A stretch of 64,000 nt of DNA from Elusimicrobia bacterium GWA2_51_34 (GTDB lineage: Bacteria; Elusimicrobiota; Elusimicrobia; Elusimicrobiales; UBA9959), in contig MGTS01000024.1 in NCBI GenBank assembly GCA_001799565.1, positions 1-64,000 on the forward strand, read 5' to 3'. The notes beneath the pieces were generated by a model that was not told where the DNA came from, searched no databases, and worked only from the letters and a program-made list of their open reading frames with translations. The stretch's first letter is position 1. Each line of letters begins with the position of its first letter. Shown piece after piece: positions 15,434 through 22,971 of the stretch. Made by a program: the position numbers and the translations under genes.

Positions 15434-17828
15434 GATTTCTGGATTAAGAGGTGTAAAAGACCAGCTCTCTTTGCCTTTAGAAGGGAAATCAATGTTGATT
15501 TATGGAGAGAACGGAAGTGGAAAGAGTTCCATTACAGATGGACTGGAGTGGTTTTATGCTGACGAGGTTAAACACCTGTCAACTGGCGAAATTGGGCGTG
15601 GCGGCATAGCGGCATTGAGGAATATATTTTTACCAGAAGATAAAGAGGCATCTGTTGATATCAAGTTCTCGGATAATAAATATGATTCAAAGAAGAGGCT
15701 ATATTTGAAGAGGGGCGTCCTGCTTGGTGAACACTCGAATTCAGGAGAGGAATTCGGTCAATACCTTGCCGCTTCTAATATTAAAAATCTGATTTTAAGA
15801 TATCAGGCTCTTTTGGAATTCATATTGTGTGCGAAGAATGACAAACTCAGGGAAATTTCACTGATTATCGGTTTCGAAGAGGTTACAAAAACAAGAGATG
15901 TCCTGAAAAAAGCAGTTGGGGATTTAAAAAAAGAAATTAAACTACGGGATTATGATTCCCAGATTAATGCGAAGCAGTCTGTAATATTGGAGCAGGTGTC
16001 CAGGAATATTAATGATGATGTCCAATATCTTGAGGCTATTTCCGAATTGGTTGTCCCGCTGAAACTCCAGGCAGATGTAAGGGATATGGAGAGTGTAGAC
16101 AAGATTCTTGAACGGATAAAGTTGCCGGAAAATGAAGAGACCTTGAAGCTCCAGCTTTCCTGCGAGAAGGCACTCGAATTTATATTAGTCTTTGCCGCGC
16201 GCAGGCAAACCGCCTCTGAAATATACGCGCGATTCTTCGAAAAATATCAGGCTGTTTTCTCGGATAAGAGTAAGCTGAAAAATATTGCCCTAGAACGGCT
16301 GCTGGCGGAGGGACTATCTCTTTTAAAACGGGATGATTTTAATGAGGATGTTTGTCCTCTTTGCCGTCAGGAGAAGAACAGAAAAGACCTTATATCAGGA
16401 TTGAAAGCGAGAATTCAGGCGCTAACAGCTTATAAAAAAGAAAAGCAGGAGCTGGATGAGCTAAAACAGGAGATAGTTTCCATCCATGAAGCAATAGGCC
16501 TGCTGTGTGAGAATGTTTTGCGAGAGCCTCTTTGGGGTAAAAAGGAAAATGCTGAGCCAAAATTGTTTATTGAATCGCTCAGGAATTTGAATTCCGAATC
16601 TTTACAGGCAATGAAAACAGCAGAGGCCTCACCCATTCCGCCAGCTAAATATTTCCCGCTTGATGCGGAGGGACTGGCAAAGCTCCGTTCCGAGTTGCTT
16701 GAACTCAAACAGGAAACATACGCTGTAAAAAAAGATGATCTTAAGTTTTTGATAAATAACAAACTGCTGTTGACAAAAACAGCATATCTCGAAATCAGAA
16801 CTTTAAAAAAAGAACGGGACATTCTGTCTCGCCAACTTGCTTCTATGGAATTGATGTATTCCGCATTCGTCAGCAAGCAAAGCGCGGGGCTTGCCGCATT
16901 TTTGACGGCAATTTCTAAAGATATTAATGACTTTTACGGCTACATGAACACTTCCGAGGGGGTTGATGAGATACAGCTTATCCCAATTGAATCTGATGGC
17001 GAATTACTCGGCCTAACCCTTCAGTTTAAGTTTCATGGCAATCTGGTTTCTCCTCCAGATAAATATTTGAGCGAGTCCCATCTCAACTGTCTTGGTATAT
17101 GCCTGTTCCTTGCATCCGCAAAAGTTTTTAGCAAGGGCAATAGATATTTCGTTCTTGATGATGTTGTTTCAAGTTTTGATGCGAATCATCGGTTACGCTT
17201 TGTGAATCTGCTGCTGGAAAAATTTTCGAATTATCAAATTTTGGTTTTTACCCACAACACGAGTTGGTTTGGGTATTTTGCCAATGCAATCAAAGGTAAA
17301 AACTGGTTTGTAAATAAAATACGCTGGACTCCTGAAGGTGGCGCATGTTTGGAAGCGCCGCCTTTGATGGATTTGAAGGCAAAAATTGAGGCAAAGTTCT
17401 CGGGATCAGACCCGGAGGGATTGGGAAATCTGACCCGGAAATATCTCGAACAATTGCTGAAAGATATCTGTTTCAATTTGCAGGTGGAACTCCGATTCCT
17501 TTATAACAGCGAAAATGAAAATAGAATGTCTTATGAATTATTGACCGGGCTTAAGGCTGTGCTTAAGCGAAAGAAATCAGACCTGTTGGACAATTCCGTG
17601 TTTGAATCCCTTTTTAACTCTTCTTTTGTCGGGAATAAGGAGTCCCATGACAGTGATTTTAATGCAACAATTCCAGATCTTAGGACTTTTTATGCAGATG
17701 TCCAGAAGCTGGAGGTTGCATTCCGGTGCGCCCATTGTGGACGCCTGATTTCAGGGAGAAATTACACTCTGGCAGATAAGAAAATTAGTTGTGGCTGTCC
17801 TGTCGGGAAAAAATATTCTTGGGAATAA
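15414..17828 (+). CDS. SMC/Rad50-like ATPase with zinc hook and zinc ribbon
   Basis: An 804-residue ABC-type ATPase. Start ATG 15414 is chosen for GGAAGGAG just upstream. Walker A YGENGSGKSS is near residues 28-37. A long coiled coil follows, interrupted by a Rad50-like hook CPLC (314-317), then a second coil, a signature-like LSESHLNCLG, Walker B with D-loop (FVLDDVVSSFD, about 578-588) and a switch region VFTHN. The hook implies dimers that embrace DNA or RNA. About 150 further residues contain RKYLEQLLKDIC and NKESHDSD, loosely like HEPN-type helical domains, and end in a zinc ribbon (C772, C775, C793, C795). It resembles stand-alone ATPases of phage-defence loci such as RloC and PtuA, but the domain set matches none that I recognise. 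Confidence 0.82.
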   Translation: MKIKNIEISGLRGVKDQLSLPLEGKSMLIYGENGSGKSSITDGLEWFYADEVKHLSTGEIGRGGIAALRNIFLPEDKEASVDIKFSDNKYDSKKRLYLKRGVLLGEHSNSGEEFGQYLAASNIKNLILRYQALLEFILCAKNDKLREISLIIGFEEVTKTRDVLKKAVGDLKKEIKLRDYDSQINAKQSVILEQVSRNINDDVQYLEAISELVVPLKLQADVRDMESVDKILERIKLPENEETLKLQLSCEKALEFILVFAARRQTASEIYARFFEKYQAVFSDKSKLKNIALERLLAEGLSLLKRDDFNEDVCPLCRQEKNRKDLISGLKARIQALTAYKKEKQELDELKQEIVSIHEAIGLLCENVLREPLWGKKENAEPKLFIESLRNLNSESLQAMKTAEASPIPPAKYFPLDAEGLAKLRSELLELKQETYAVKKDDLKFLINNKLLLTKTAYLEIRTLKKERDILSRQLASMELMYSAFVSKQSAGLAAFLTAISKDINDFYGYMNTSEGVDEIQLIPIESDGELLGLTLQFKFHGNLVSPPDKYLSESHLNCLGICLFLASAKVFSKGNRYFVLDDVVSSFDANHRLRFVNLLLEKFSNYQILVFTHNTSWFGYFANAIKGKNWFVNKIRWTPEGGACLEAPPLMDLKAKIEAKFSGSDPEGLGNLTRKYLEQLLKDICFNLQVELRFLYNSENENRMSYELLTGLKAVLKRKKSDLLDNSVFESLFNSSFVGNKESHDSDFNATIPDLRTFYADVQKLEVAFRCAHCGRLISGRNYTLADKKISCGCPVGKKYSWE

Positions 17829-17876
17829 AATTTTCTTTTTTTGGGATTCAGAAAATGATCGGGTTATGGAGGTAGA

Positions 17877-18104
17877 ATGGAACATTATCAAAATATAGGT
17901 GGAAATTCTGGTGTGGCTACCTATGAGACTGGCGTTGACTATATAAAGGTGCAATTCAGTGATGGATCAGTTTATCTTTATAATTATCAGCGCCCTGGAC
18001 GTTCAGATGTTGAACATATGAAAGGTTTGGCCGGTGCTGGGCAGGGATTGAATAGTTATATCAGCAGTGTCGTTAGGAAAAACTATGCTTCAAAAATAAT
18101 TTAG
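17877..18104 (+). CDS. KTSC-domain-like small protein
   Basis: 75 residues, starting ATG 17877 after a clear GGAGG. The pattern of a strand-rich start (VATYETGVDYIKVQF), then SDGSVYLYNY and a closing helix with SYISSVVRKNY, matches the KTSC fold family (a short beta sheet with a C-terminal helix), whose function is not well known. It follows the ATPase by 48 bp and may be the last gene of that operon or a separate unit. No catalytic residues can be inferred. Confidence 0.6.
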   Translation: MEHYQNIGGNSGVATYETGVDYIKVQFSDGSVYLYNYQRPGRSDVEHMKGLAGAGQGLNSYISSVVRKNYASKII

Positions 18105-18401
18105 GAGTTGTCCGGCGAAGCAGGGGAGATAGAGGATGCATCATAGAGAGGTGTAGGTCCCTGATGGTTTTTAGTCATTGAATGAATCCTAACAGGGGGA
18201 TTAAGTATGGAGAAGGGTAAAGAGAAAAGTAAGGAGAAAATTCTCAGTAATGGCTGAGAATCCCGCGATTGCTACACAACAAATTACGGAAACCATTAGT
18301 TTAAGTCTTGCGGGAGTTGAGAAAATCATCATCATACTTAAAAATTCCAAACCAGTGGGTGGTCTGGTTTTCGGGGGAACGTCACAAGTTCATTGCATTC
18401 T
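18105..18401. other. Gap between KTSC-like and DUF3800 genes
   Basis: About 300 bp without a gene I can support. A purine-rich stretch (GGAGAAGGGTAAAGAGAAAAGTAAGGAG, 18209 onward) contains a possible 16-codon reading frame, MEKGKEKSKEKILSNG. An 83-codon ORF from 18250 overlaps the DUF3800 start and has no recognisable features beyond a hydrophobic patch. A leader or promoter region is the safest reading. Confidence 0.4.
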
Positions 18402-19538
18402 ATGCAAAACAAACATCCTACATTGTACTTGGATGAATCTGGATATACCGGCAATAATCTGCTTGATAAAGACCAACCAATATTTGTTTACAGTTCGGTA
18501 GAAATTTCTCCAGAGGAAGCTTCGCAGCTGGTTGTCGAGATTTCAAAAGAATTCAGTCTTACTGCTACTGAGCTTAAAGGGGCGAAACTTTGCAGATCTT
18601 CTAAAGGCCAGCGGGTAATACTTAAGATTTTGTCGAAACTCGACAAAAGATTCCAATTTATTGCGGTTAATAAAAAATATGCCGCCGCTTGCAATGTATT
18701 TGAATACTTAGTTGAGCCAGCAATATCAGAATGCAATTGGTATTTTTACGCACAAAAGCTGAATTACTATGTGGCGGATTTAATATATTCTCAGGCAGCA
18801 ATAGACTCGGAAGAAATACTTAAAGGAATTTCTTTAGGAATACGAGCACGTAATACGGCTTTAATATTTGAGACTTTAAAAAAGGTTCCTGATCTTGGTA
18901 AGGAGGGCACTATTTTTAGTGTCATCAAGGAACTGGTTACCAACAACCGAACTGCAATACTGAAAGAATTTGAGATGCTCCAAACTAATGAGCACACGCG
19001 ATGGTTGATGGATCCGACTTTTACATCGTTGTTTTCCCTTTTGTGTGGTTGGTCGGAGAATGGCTCATCATTGGAGGTTTATTGTGATGAATCAAAGCCC
19101 TTAACTCAGTTAGTGCCTGAATTGCAGGCGAGAGTTGCCGCTAAAACAGAGGATTTTGAAATGCCTTCAGGGAGAAAGATGAAGATTTTTTCGCTTATAA
19201 AAGGAATTGAATTAAAAAACTCAAAAGTTACACCTGGCCTTCAATTGGCAGATACTGTGGCAAGTGCGTCCAATTTTGCCATAAACAATCCAAATTCCGA
19301 ATTTGCTCGTCAAGCGGGAAGCTTTTTGTGTAAAGGAATCAACCCGAATAGCATGAGCCCATATTCGCAAGTATTTACCCCAGAACAACGAGAGCGCCTT
19401 GGCGGATTGCTGGTAATCATTGCTAAAGCACAGTTGAAAGGTATGTCGCCATGTGAACGTTTACGGTTTCTTATTGAAAAGGGGCAGCATTTAAGAATGT
19501 GGGAAATTAGTGATTGCTACCTATTAAAACAATTATGA
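18402..19538 (+). CDS. DUF3800 domain protein
   Basis: A 378-residue member of the DUF3800 group. It has the N-terminal TLYLDESGYTGNN motif (the DES acidic pair), a central EVYCDESKP strand with further acids, and the C-terminal TPGLQLADTVASA. The family is thought to have an RNase-H-like fold with acidic residues that could bind metal, but no reaction is established. ATG 18402 is chosen over the TTG at 18393. The helicase gene starts about 30 bp downstream on the same strand, suggesting a two-gene unit. DUF3800 genes are frequent next to nucleases and helicases in mobile DNA, which fits a nucleic-acid role. Confidence 0.8.
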   Translation: MQNKHPTLYLDESGYTGNNLLDKDQPIFVYSSVEISPEEASQLVVEISKEFSLTATELKGAKLCRSSKGQRVILKILSKLDKRFQFIAVNKKYAAACNVFEYLVEPAISECNWYFYAQKLNYYVADLIYSQAAIDSEEILKGISLGIRARNTALIFETLKKVPDLGKEGTIFSVIKELVTNNRTAILKEFEMLQTNEHTRWLMDPTFTSLFSLLCGWSENGSSLEVYCDESKPLTQLVPELQARVAAKTEDFEMPSGRKMKIFSLIKGIELKNSKVTPGLQLADTVASASNFAINNPNSEFARQAGSFLCKGINPNSMSPYSQVFTPEQRERLGGLLVIIAKAQLKGMSPCERLRFLIEKGQHLRMWEISDCYLLKQL

Positions 19539-19569
19539 CAGAATCACTTGTTAAGTGTGGTGGACGAAG

Positions 19570-22299
19570 ATGACAAAGCCGGCAAAAATGTGTTCTAAAA
19601 TAGATGTACAGATTTTAGTAATTGATAAAGCCATTTGTGGTTATATCAACAAGTTCGACGCTTCTGAAAGGGGCGCACTCTCTCAGGCGATTCTGCAACA
19701 GCTTCGGAATCTTGTTGAGCACATCATGCTCAAGGCCTACGCCGACGGGCGGGATATAGATATCACATACCCCAATATCTGCGCTGCAATCGCCTTTGTA
19801 AAAACAAGGGGTGAATTAAAGTTCTTACGGCGTTTTCATTATTTTCTGCAAATAGTCGTATCCCACTATACTCAAGGCGAAGAGGACTCCGAGCGGCTGA
19901 TGCTTAAATATTATGAGTTCCTTCTGAAAATCCGAGAATACCTGAAAGCAAGATATTCTCTTGATATTCTCGGGAATCTGGATAAATTTCCGATAAATAC
20001 GGATTCAGACCTAAAAGAGTATTATGAAAAGATTGCCGATAAGGTAAATCGGCACAACGTATTCGATTCTGGCAAGACGCGGCACGAGAGGTTTTATATC
20101 AGAAAGATAAAGCCATTCTTTGTTGGTCAAAGGATTTACTACGAGGTAACCTTTACTCTTGCCAATGAGAAATCGAGCAAGTTCGATAGAATTATCGCCT
20201 TCACTGCTTTGGATATTTCCCAGTTCTATGCGGCGAGGTTATACACAGTTAGTGACCGCATAGAAATTCTCGGCAAAATTATGCCCATTCTCATCATCGT
20301 TAGATGGGAAACATCTATACGCCCTTGTGAGCTAAATAATTTTGCGAAGATTTTCGGTGTAGACCTGAAGATGACTAGCGCGAATCCGGAATACCGTGAG
20401 TTGATGGGCTTTTTGACGGGAACAGGGTTCAGTCTGGTCGAACTCATTGATTTCCCTGACGGTGATTATAGTGCTGTGCGGCAAAGAATAGCCAAGAAAA
20501 CCGTTGCTTTGCCTTTCATCGATCTCCTGGATGAATGCCGTAAGATAACGCAAAGCTCTGGTGCCGGCGGTAATGTTATTCGTTATTTGCTCTATCATCT
20601 GAACAACAAAATCATAAAATCACAGTATGAAATAACGGGTGGCAACAGAAAGCTGTCTAACCTTTGTTTAAAGAATGGCTGCATCCCTTTTGATAAGATG
20701 CCATTCAATACATCATTGATTAATCATAATCCAAAACTCTCGGATTTGTTTGAGTGCACCGATTCAACCGCCAAGGAACACGAGTTATTTGCACGACGTA
20801 TAAAGAACAGCGCTGAAATTCAGGGGCAACTCTATACCCCTGTTGAAGATGTTTCCAGCTTTAGTGACTCCAATGCGCTTATTCAAAAATATAATGATGC
20901 ATTGTGGTGGGGGCATACAGATCGCCGCTTAGAAACTCAAAACGGACAAATTTACATCCGAGGGTACCAGGAGGACACGCTTTTTATCATCAAAAAGCTT
21001 AATGAACTGGTGCAAAAAGGTATCACAAACTACTCCAAGTCGGTCATTTCTTGGTTACAATCGACAGATCATAAAATCGACAGTGACGAAAAGAAAGCAG
21101 CTTTGACAGAGATGTTTGAGAAGTCTACTGTCGTGCTAATTTATGGCTCCGCTGGTACGGGCAAATCAACACTGATTAATCACATATCGCATTTGTTTTC
21201 CGGGAATAAAAAGTTGTATTTAGCGAATACAAATCCAGCGGTGGATAACCTGAAGCGTAGGGTAACTGCTTCAAATTGCACCTTCGAAACTATCGCAAAG
21301 TTTTTGAAGAGACAAGATACATCCACGGAATATGACTTACTGATAATTGACGAATGTAGCACTGTTAACAACAGAGATATGCGGAATGTTTTGGAGAAAG
21401 CAACATTCAAGCTCCTGGTTTTAGTCGGCGACATTTATCAGATAGAATCAATTCGTTTTGGCAACTGGTTTAGCACTGCTCGGAGTTTCATTCAGAAAAA
21501 TTCCGTGTTTGAGTTGACCATGCCTTATAGAACTAAGAACACTGGTTTGCTTGAGTTGTGGAGAAGAGTGCGCCACATGGACGAGACTATTCTTGAACAT
21601 ATCGCTAAGAATGGTTATTCCGCCAGGCTTGATGCGTCAATTTTTGAACCTGCTGAAGCTGACGAAATAATTCTATGTCTGAACTATGACGGCCTTTACG
21701 GGATAAACAACATTAACCGTTTCTTGCAGGAATCGAACCTTAATCCCGCCATCCAGTGGGGTATTCAGTTCTATAAGGTCAATGATCCAATCTTGTTTAA
21801 TGAGTCTGAACGATTTGCACCTTTGATATATAACAACACAAAAGGTCGAATTGCCGGGATTAAAGTTTTTGAAAATCAAATCCAGTTCGACATTGAGTTG
21901 GACAAGGTAATTAACGGGATGGATGCCGCCAGGTATGACTTCACCTTGCTAGAGGATTCTGCAACTGGACATTCAGTGATTAGTTTTTTTGTAAATAAAT
22001 ACAAAAGCACGGATGAAGATGACGATATATTATCTTCGGCGGTCGTCCCGTTTCAGGTGGCCTATGCGGTGTCGATTCATAAAGCACAGGGATTAGAATA
22101 CAACTCGGTAAAGATCGTAATTACAGATGAGGTAGACGAGTTGATTTCTCATAATATTTTCTATACAGCTATCACCCGCGCGAGGAACAAGCTCAAGATT
22201 TATTGGACGCCTGAAGTTGAAAAGAAAGTGTTGAGCAGCATCAAACCGAAGAGCAACAACAAAGACGTGGCGCTATTGAGGAGCATCAATAATTTGTAG
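19570..22299 (+). CDS. SF1 DNA helicase with long uncharacterised N-terminus
   Basis: About 909 residues. The C-terminal 400 form a RecD/UvrD-like superfamily 1 helicase: motif I GSAGTGKST (about 527), Ia ANTNPAVDNL, II LLIIDECST, III LVGDIYQIES, IV MPYRTKN, V AYAVSIHKAQGLEY, and VI YTAITRARNKLKIYW. The first 500 residues are mostly helical and match nothing I know; they may bind DNA or the DUF3800 partner. The track start is GTG 19555; ATG 19570 has a slightly better upstream GGTGGACGA, and the choice is not secure. It is the last gene of the island. The link with DUF3800 suggests a two-component nucleic-acid-processing or defence module. Confidence 0.82.
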   Translation: MTKPAKMCSKIDVQILVIDKAICGYINKFDASERGALSQAILQQLRNLVEHIMLKAYADGRDIDITYPNICAAIAFVKTRGELKFLRRFHYFLQIVVSHYTQGEEDSERLMLKYYEFLLKIREYLKARYSLDILGNLDKFPINTDSDLKEYYEKIADKVNRHNVFDSGKTRHERFYIRKIKPFFVGQRIYYEVTFTLANEKSSKFDRIIAFTALDISQFYAARLYTVSDRIEILGKIMPILIIVRWETSIRPCELNNFAKIFGVDLKMTSANPEYRELMGFLTGTGFSLVELIDFPDGDYSAVRQRIAKKTVALPFIDLLDECRKITQSSGAGGNVIRYLLYHLNNKIIKSQYEITGGNRKLSNLCLKNGCIPFDKMPFNTSLINHNPKLSDLFECTDSTAKEHELFARRIKNSAEIQGQLYTPVEDVSSFSDSNALIQKYNDALWWGHTDRRLETQNGQIYIRGYQEDTLFIIKKLNELVQKGITNYSKSVISWLQSTDHKIDSDEKKAALTEMFEKSTVVLIYGSAGTGKSTLINHISHLFSGNKKLYLANTNPAVDNLKRRVTASNCTFETIAKFLKRQDTSTEYDLLIIDECSTVNNRDMRNVLEKATFKLLVLVGDIYQIESIRFGNWFSTARSFIQKNSVFELTMPYRTKNTGLLELWRRVRHMDETILEHIAKNGYSARLDASIFEPAEADEIILCLNYDGLYGINNINRFLQESNLNPAIQWGIQFYKVNDPILFNESERFAPLIYNNTKGRIAGIKVFENQIQFDIELDKVINGMDAARYDFTLLEDSATGHSVISFFVNKYKSTDEDDDILSSAVVPFQVAYAVSIHKAQGLEYNSVKIVITDEVDELISHNIFYTAITRARNKLKIYWTPEVEKKVLSSIKPKSNNKDVALLRSINNL

Positions 22300-22674
22300 G
22301 AGAAGATACAGCACGGTTCTTAATATATTGATAAGGTTGGGAGGAGACTGTGGAGAAAACTGTGGAGAAAATCCTAATTTTCATGTAGTAATCCCCTAAA
22401 ATATAAGGGTTTGTATTCGACGGCTATTAGACCGGGCTGGCTTACCCAAGAAATTACCCAAGAAACTGCCCAAGAAAATGTTTTTCCCTTGATGTTGGGG
22501 GTCGTTTTTGAAAATCCGAAACGACGGTTTCTCGCCACTATTTAGGAAGTGCGAACGCTCACTTCTTTGGTGTCCATATAGGTGTCCATCGGGTGTCCAA
22601 AACGGTCATATCCCATCATACCCCAACAGGGTTTTCCATAGGGAACGCCGGATTTTCATTGGGGATTTGATGGT
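22300..22674. other. Island right end with integrase-tail debris
   Basis: No intact gene. TGTGGAGAAAACTGTGGAGAAAA (from 22350) is a short tandem repeat. CTTACCCAAGAA is repeated three times with changes at 22441-22476; on the minus strand these encode FLGQFLGNFLG, like an integrase C-terminal tail. At 22567-22589 the 23-bp WTPIWTP sequence of the left-end integrase is repeated, followed on the minus strand by KK and a stop. GAAGTG...CACTTC forms a small inverted repeat between them. I read this as remains of earlier integrations at the same tRNA. Confidence 0.55.
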
Positions 22675-22712
22675 TTCGCAGGCTGGGACTCTACCCGTTG
22701 AGATATGGGCGC
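22675..22712. other. attR core (tRNA-Arg 5'-half fragment)
   Basis: Repeats 8728-8765 with one mismatch. It contains the tRNA acceptor 5' strand, D arm and anticodon loop but no 3' half, so it is not a gene. Confidence 0.85.
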
Positions 22713-22773
22713 CTCTGTTGCCGGTAGCCAGGCTGTCTGATGGTCATAGCCCTTTATACGGCACGGCCATAGG

Positions 22774-22952
22774 CCAGTAATCGGTAACCGGTAACAAGCG
22801 GTAAGAAAGAGCGCCGCTTACCGCTGCTTTGTACATTTTATAATTATAACGGGCAGGATACAATGTATGTTTCGCGAATCAGGTTTTCGGAGGATGAAAA
22901 CGCCGGTGTTCTATAAATTATGTTTTACCGGTTACTGATTACCGATTACTGG
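22774..22952. repeat. Word-built intergenic hairpin right of the island
   Basis: CCAGTAATCGGTAACCGGTAACA (22774-22796) faces TGTTTTACCGGTTACTGATTACCGATTACTGG (22921-22952). AGCGGTAAG...CTTACCGCT forms a nested stem from 22797. The next feature is the 3' end of the histidine kinase gene on the minus strand. Confidence 0.75.
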
Positions 22953-22971
22953 ATACTCTTTACTCTTGCCG

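Larger units (their letters stand above)
8728..22712. mobile_element. tRNA-Arg-integrated genomic island with defence cargo
   Basis: The boundaries are the 38-bp direct repeats at 8728-8765 and 22675-22712. A tyrosine recombinase remnant abuts the left core, and the right end has further integrase-tail debris. Cargo between about 9.6 and 22.3 kb is all plus strand and includes restriction-modification, nuclease, SMC-like ATPase and helicase genes. The DNA is visibly more AT-rich than the chromosome on either side and lacks the chromosomal hairpin and palindrome families. There are no conjugation, replication or phage structural genes, so the element is probably immobile or needs help from elsewhere. 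The recombinase appears incomplete. Confidence 0.85.

Noticed and set aside
18250-18501. 83-aa ORF before the DUF3800 gene
   Set aside because: It overlaps the DUF3800 coding region by about 100 bp in another frame, and the spacing of its ribosome binding site is poor.
22675-22712. Second tRNA-Arg gene at the right island end
   Set aside because: Only the 5' half and anticodon loop are present; the sequence diverges after GCGAA and there is no T arm or 3' acceptor strand. It is an att core.
8728-22712. Prophage
   Set aside because: There are no capsid, portal, terminase, tail or replication genes. Only an integrase remnant and accessory genes are found.
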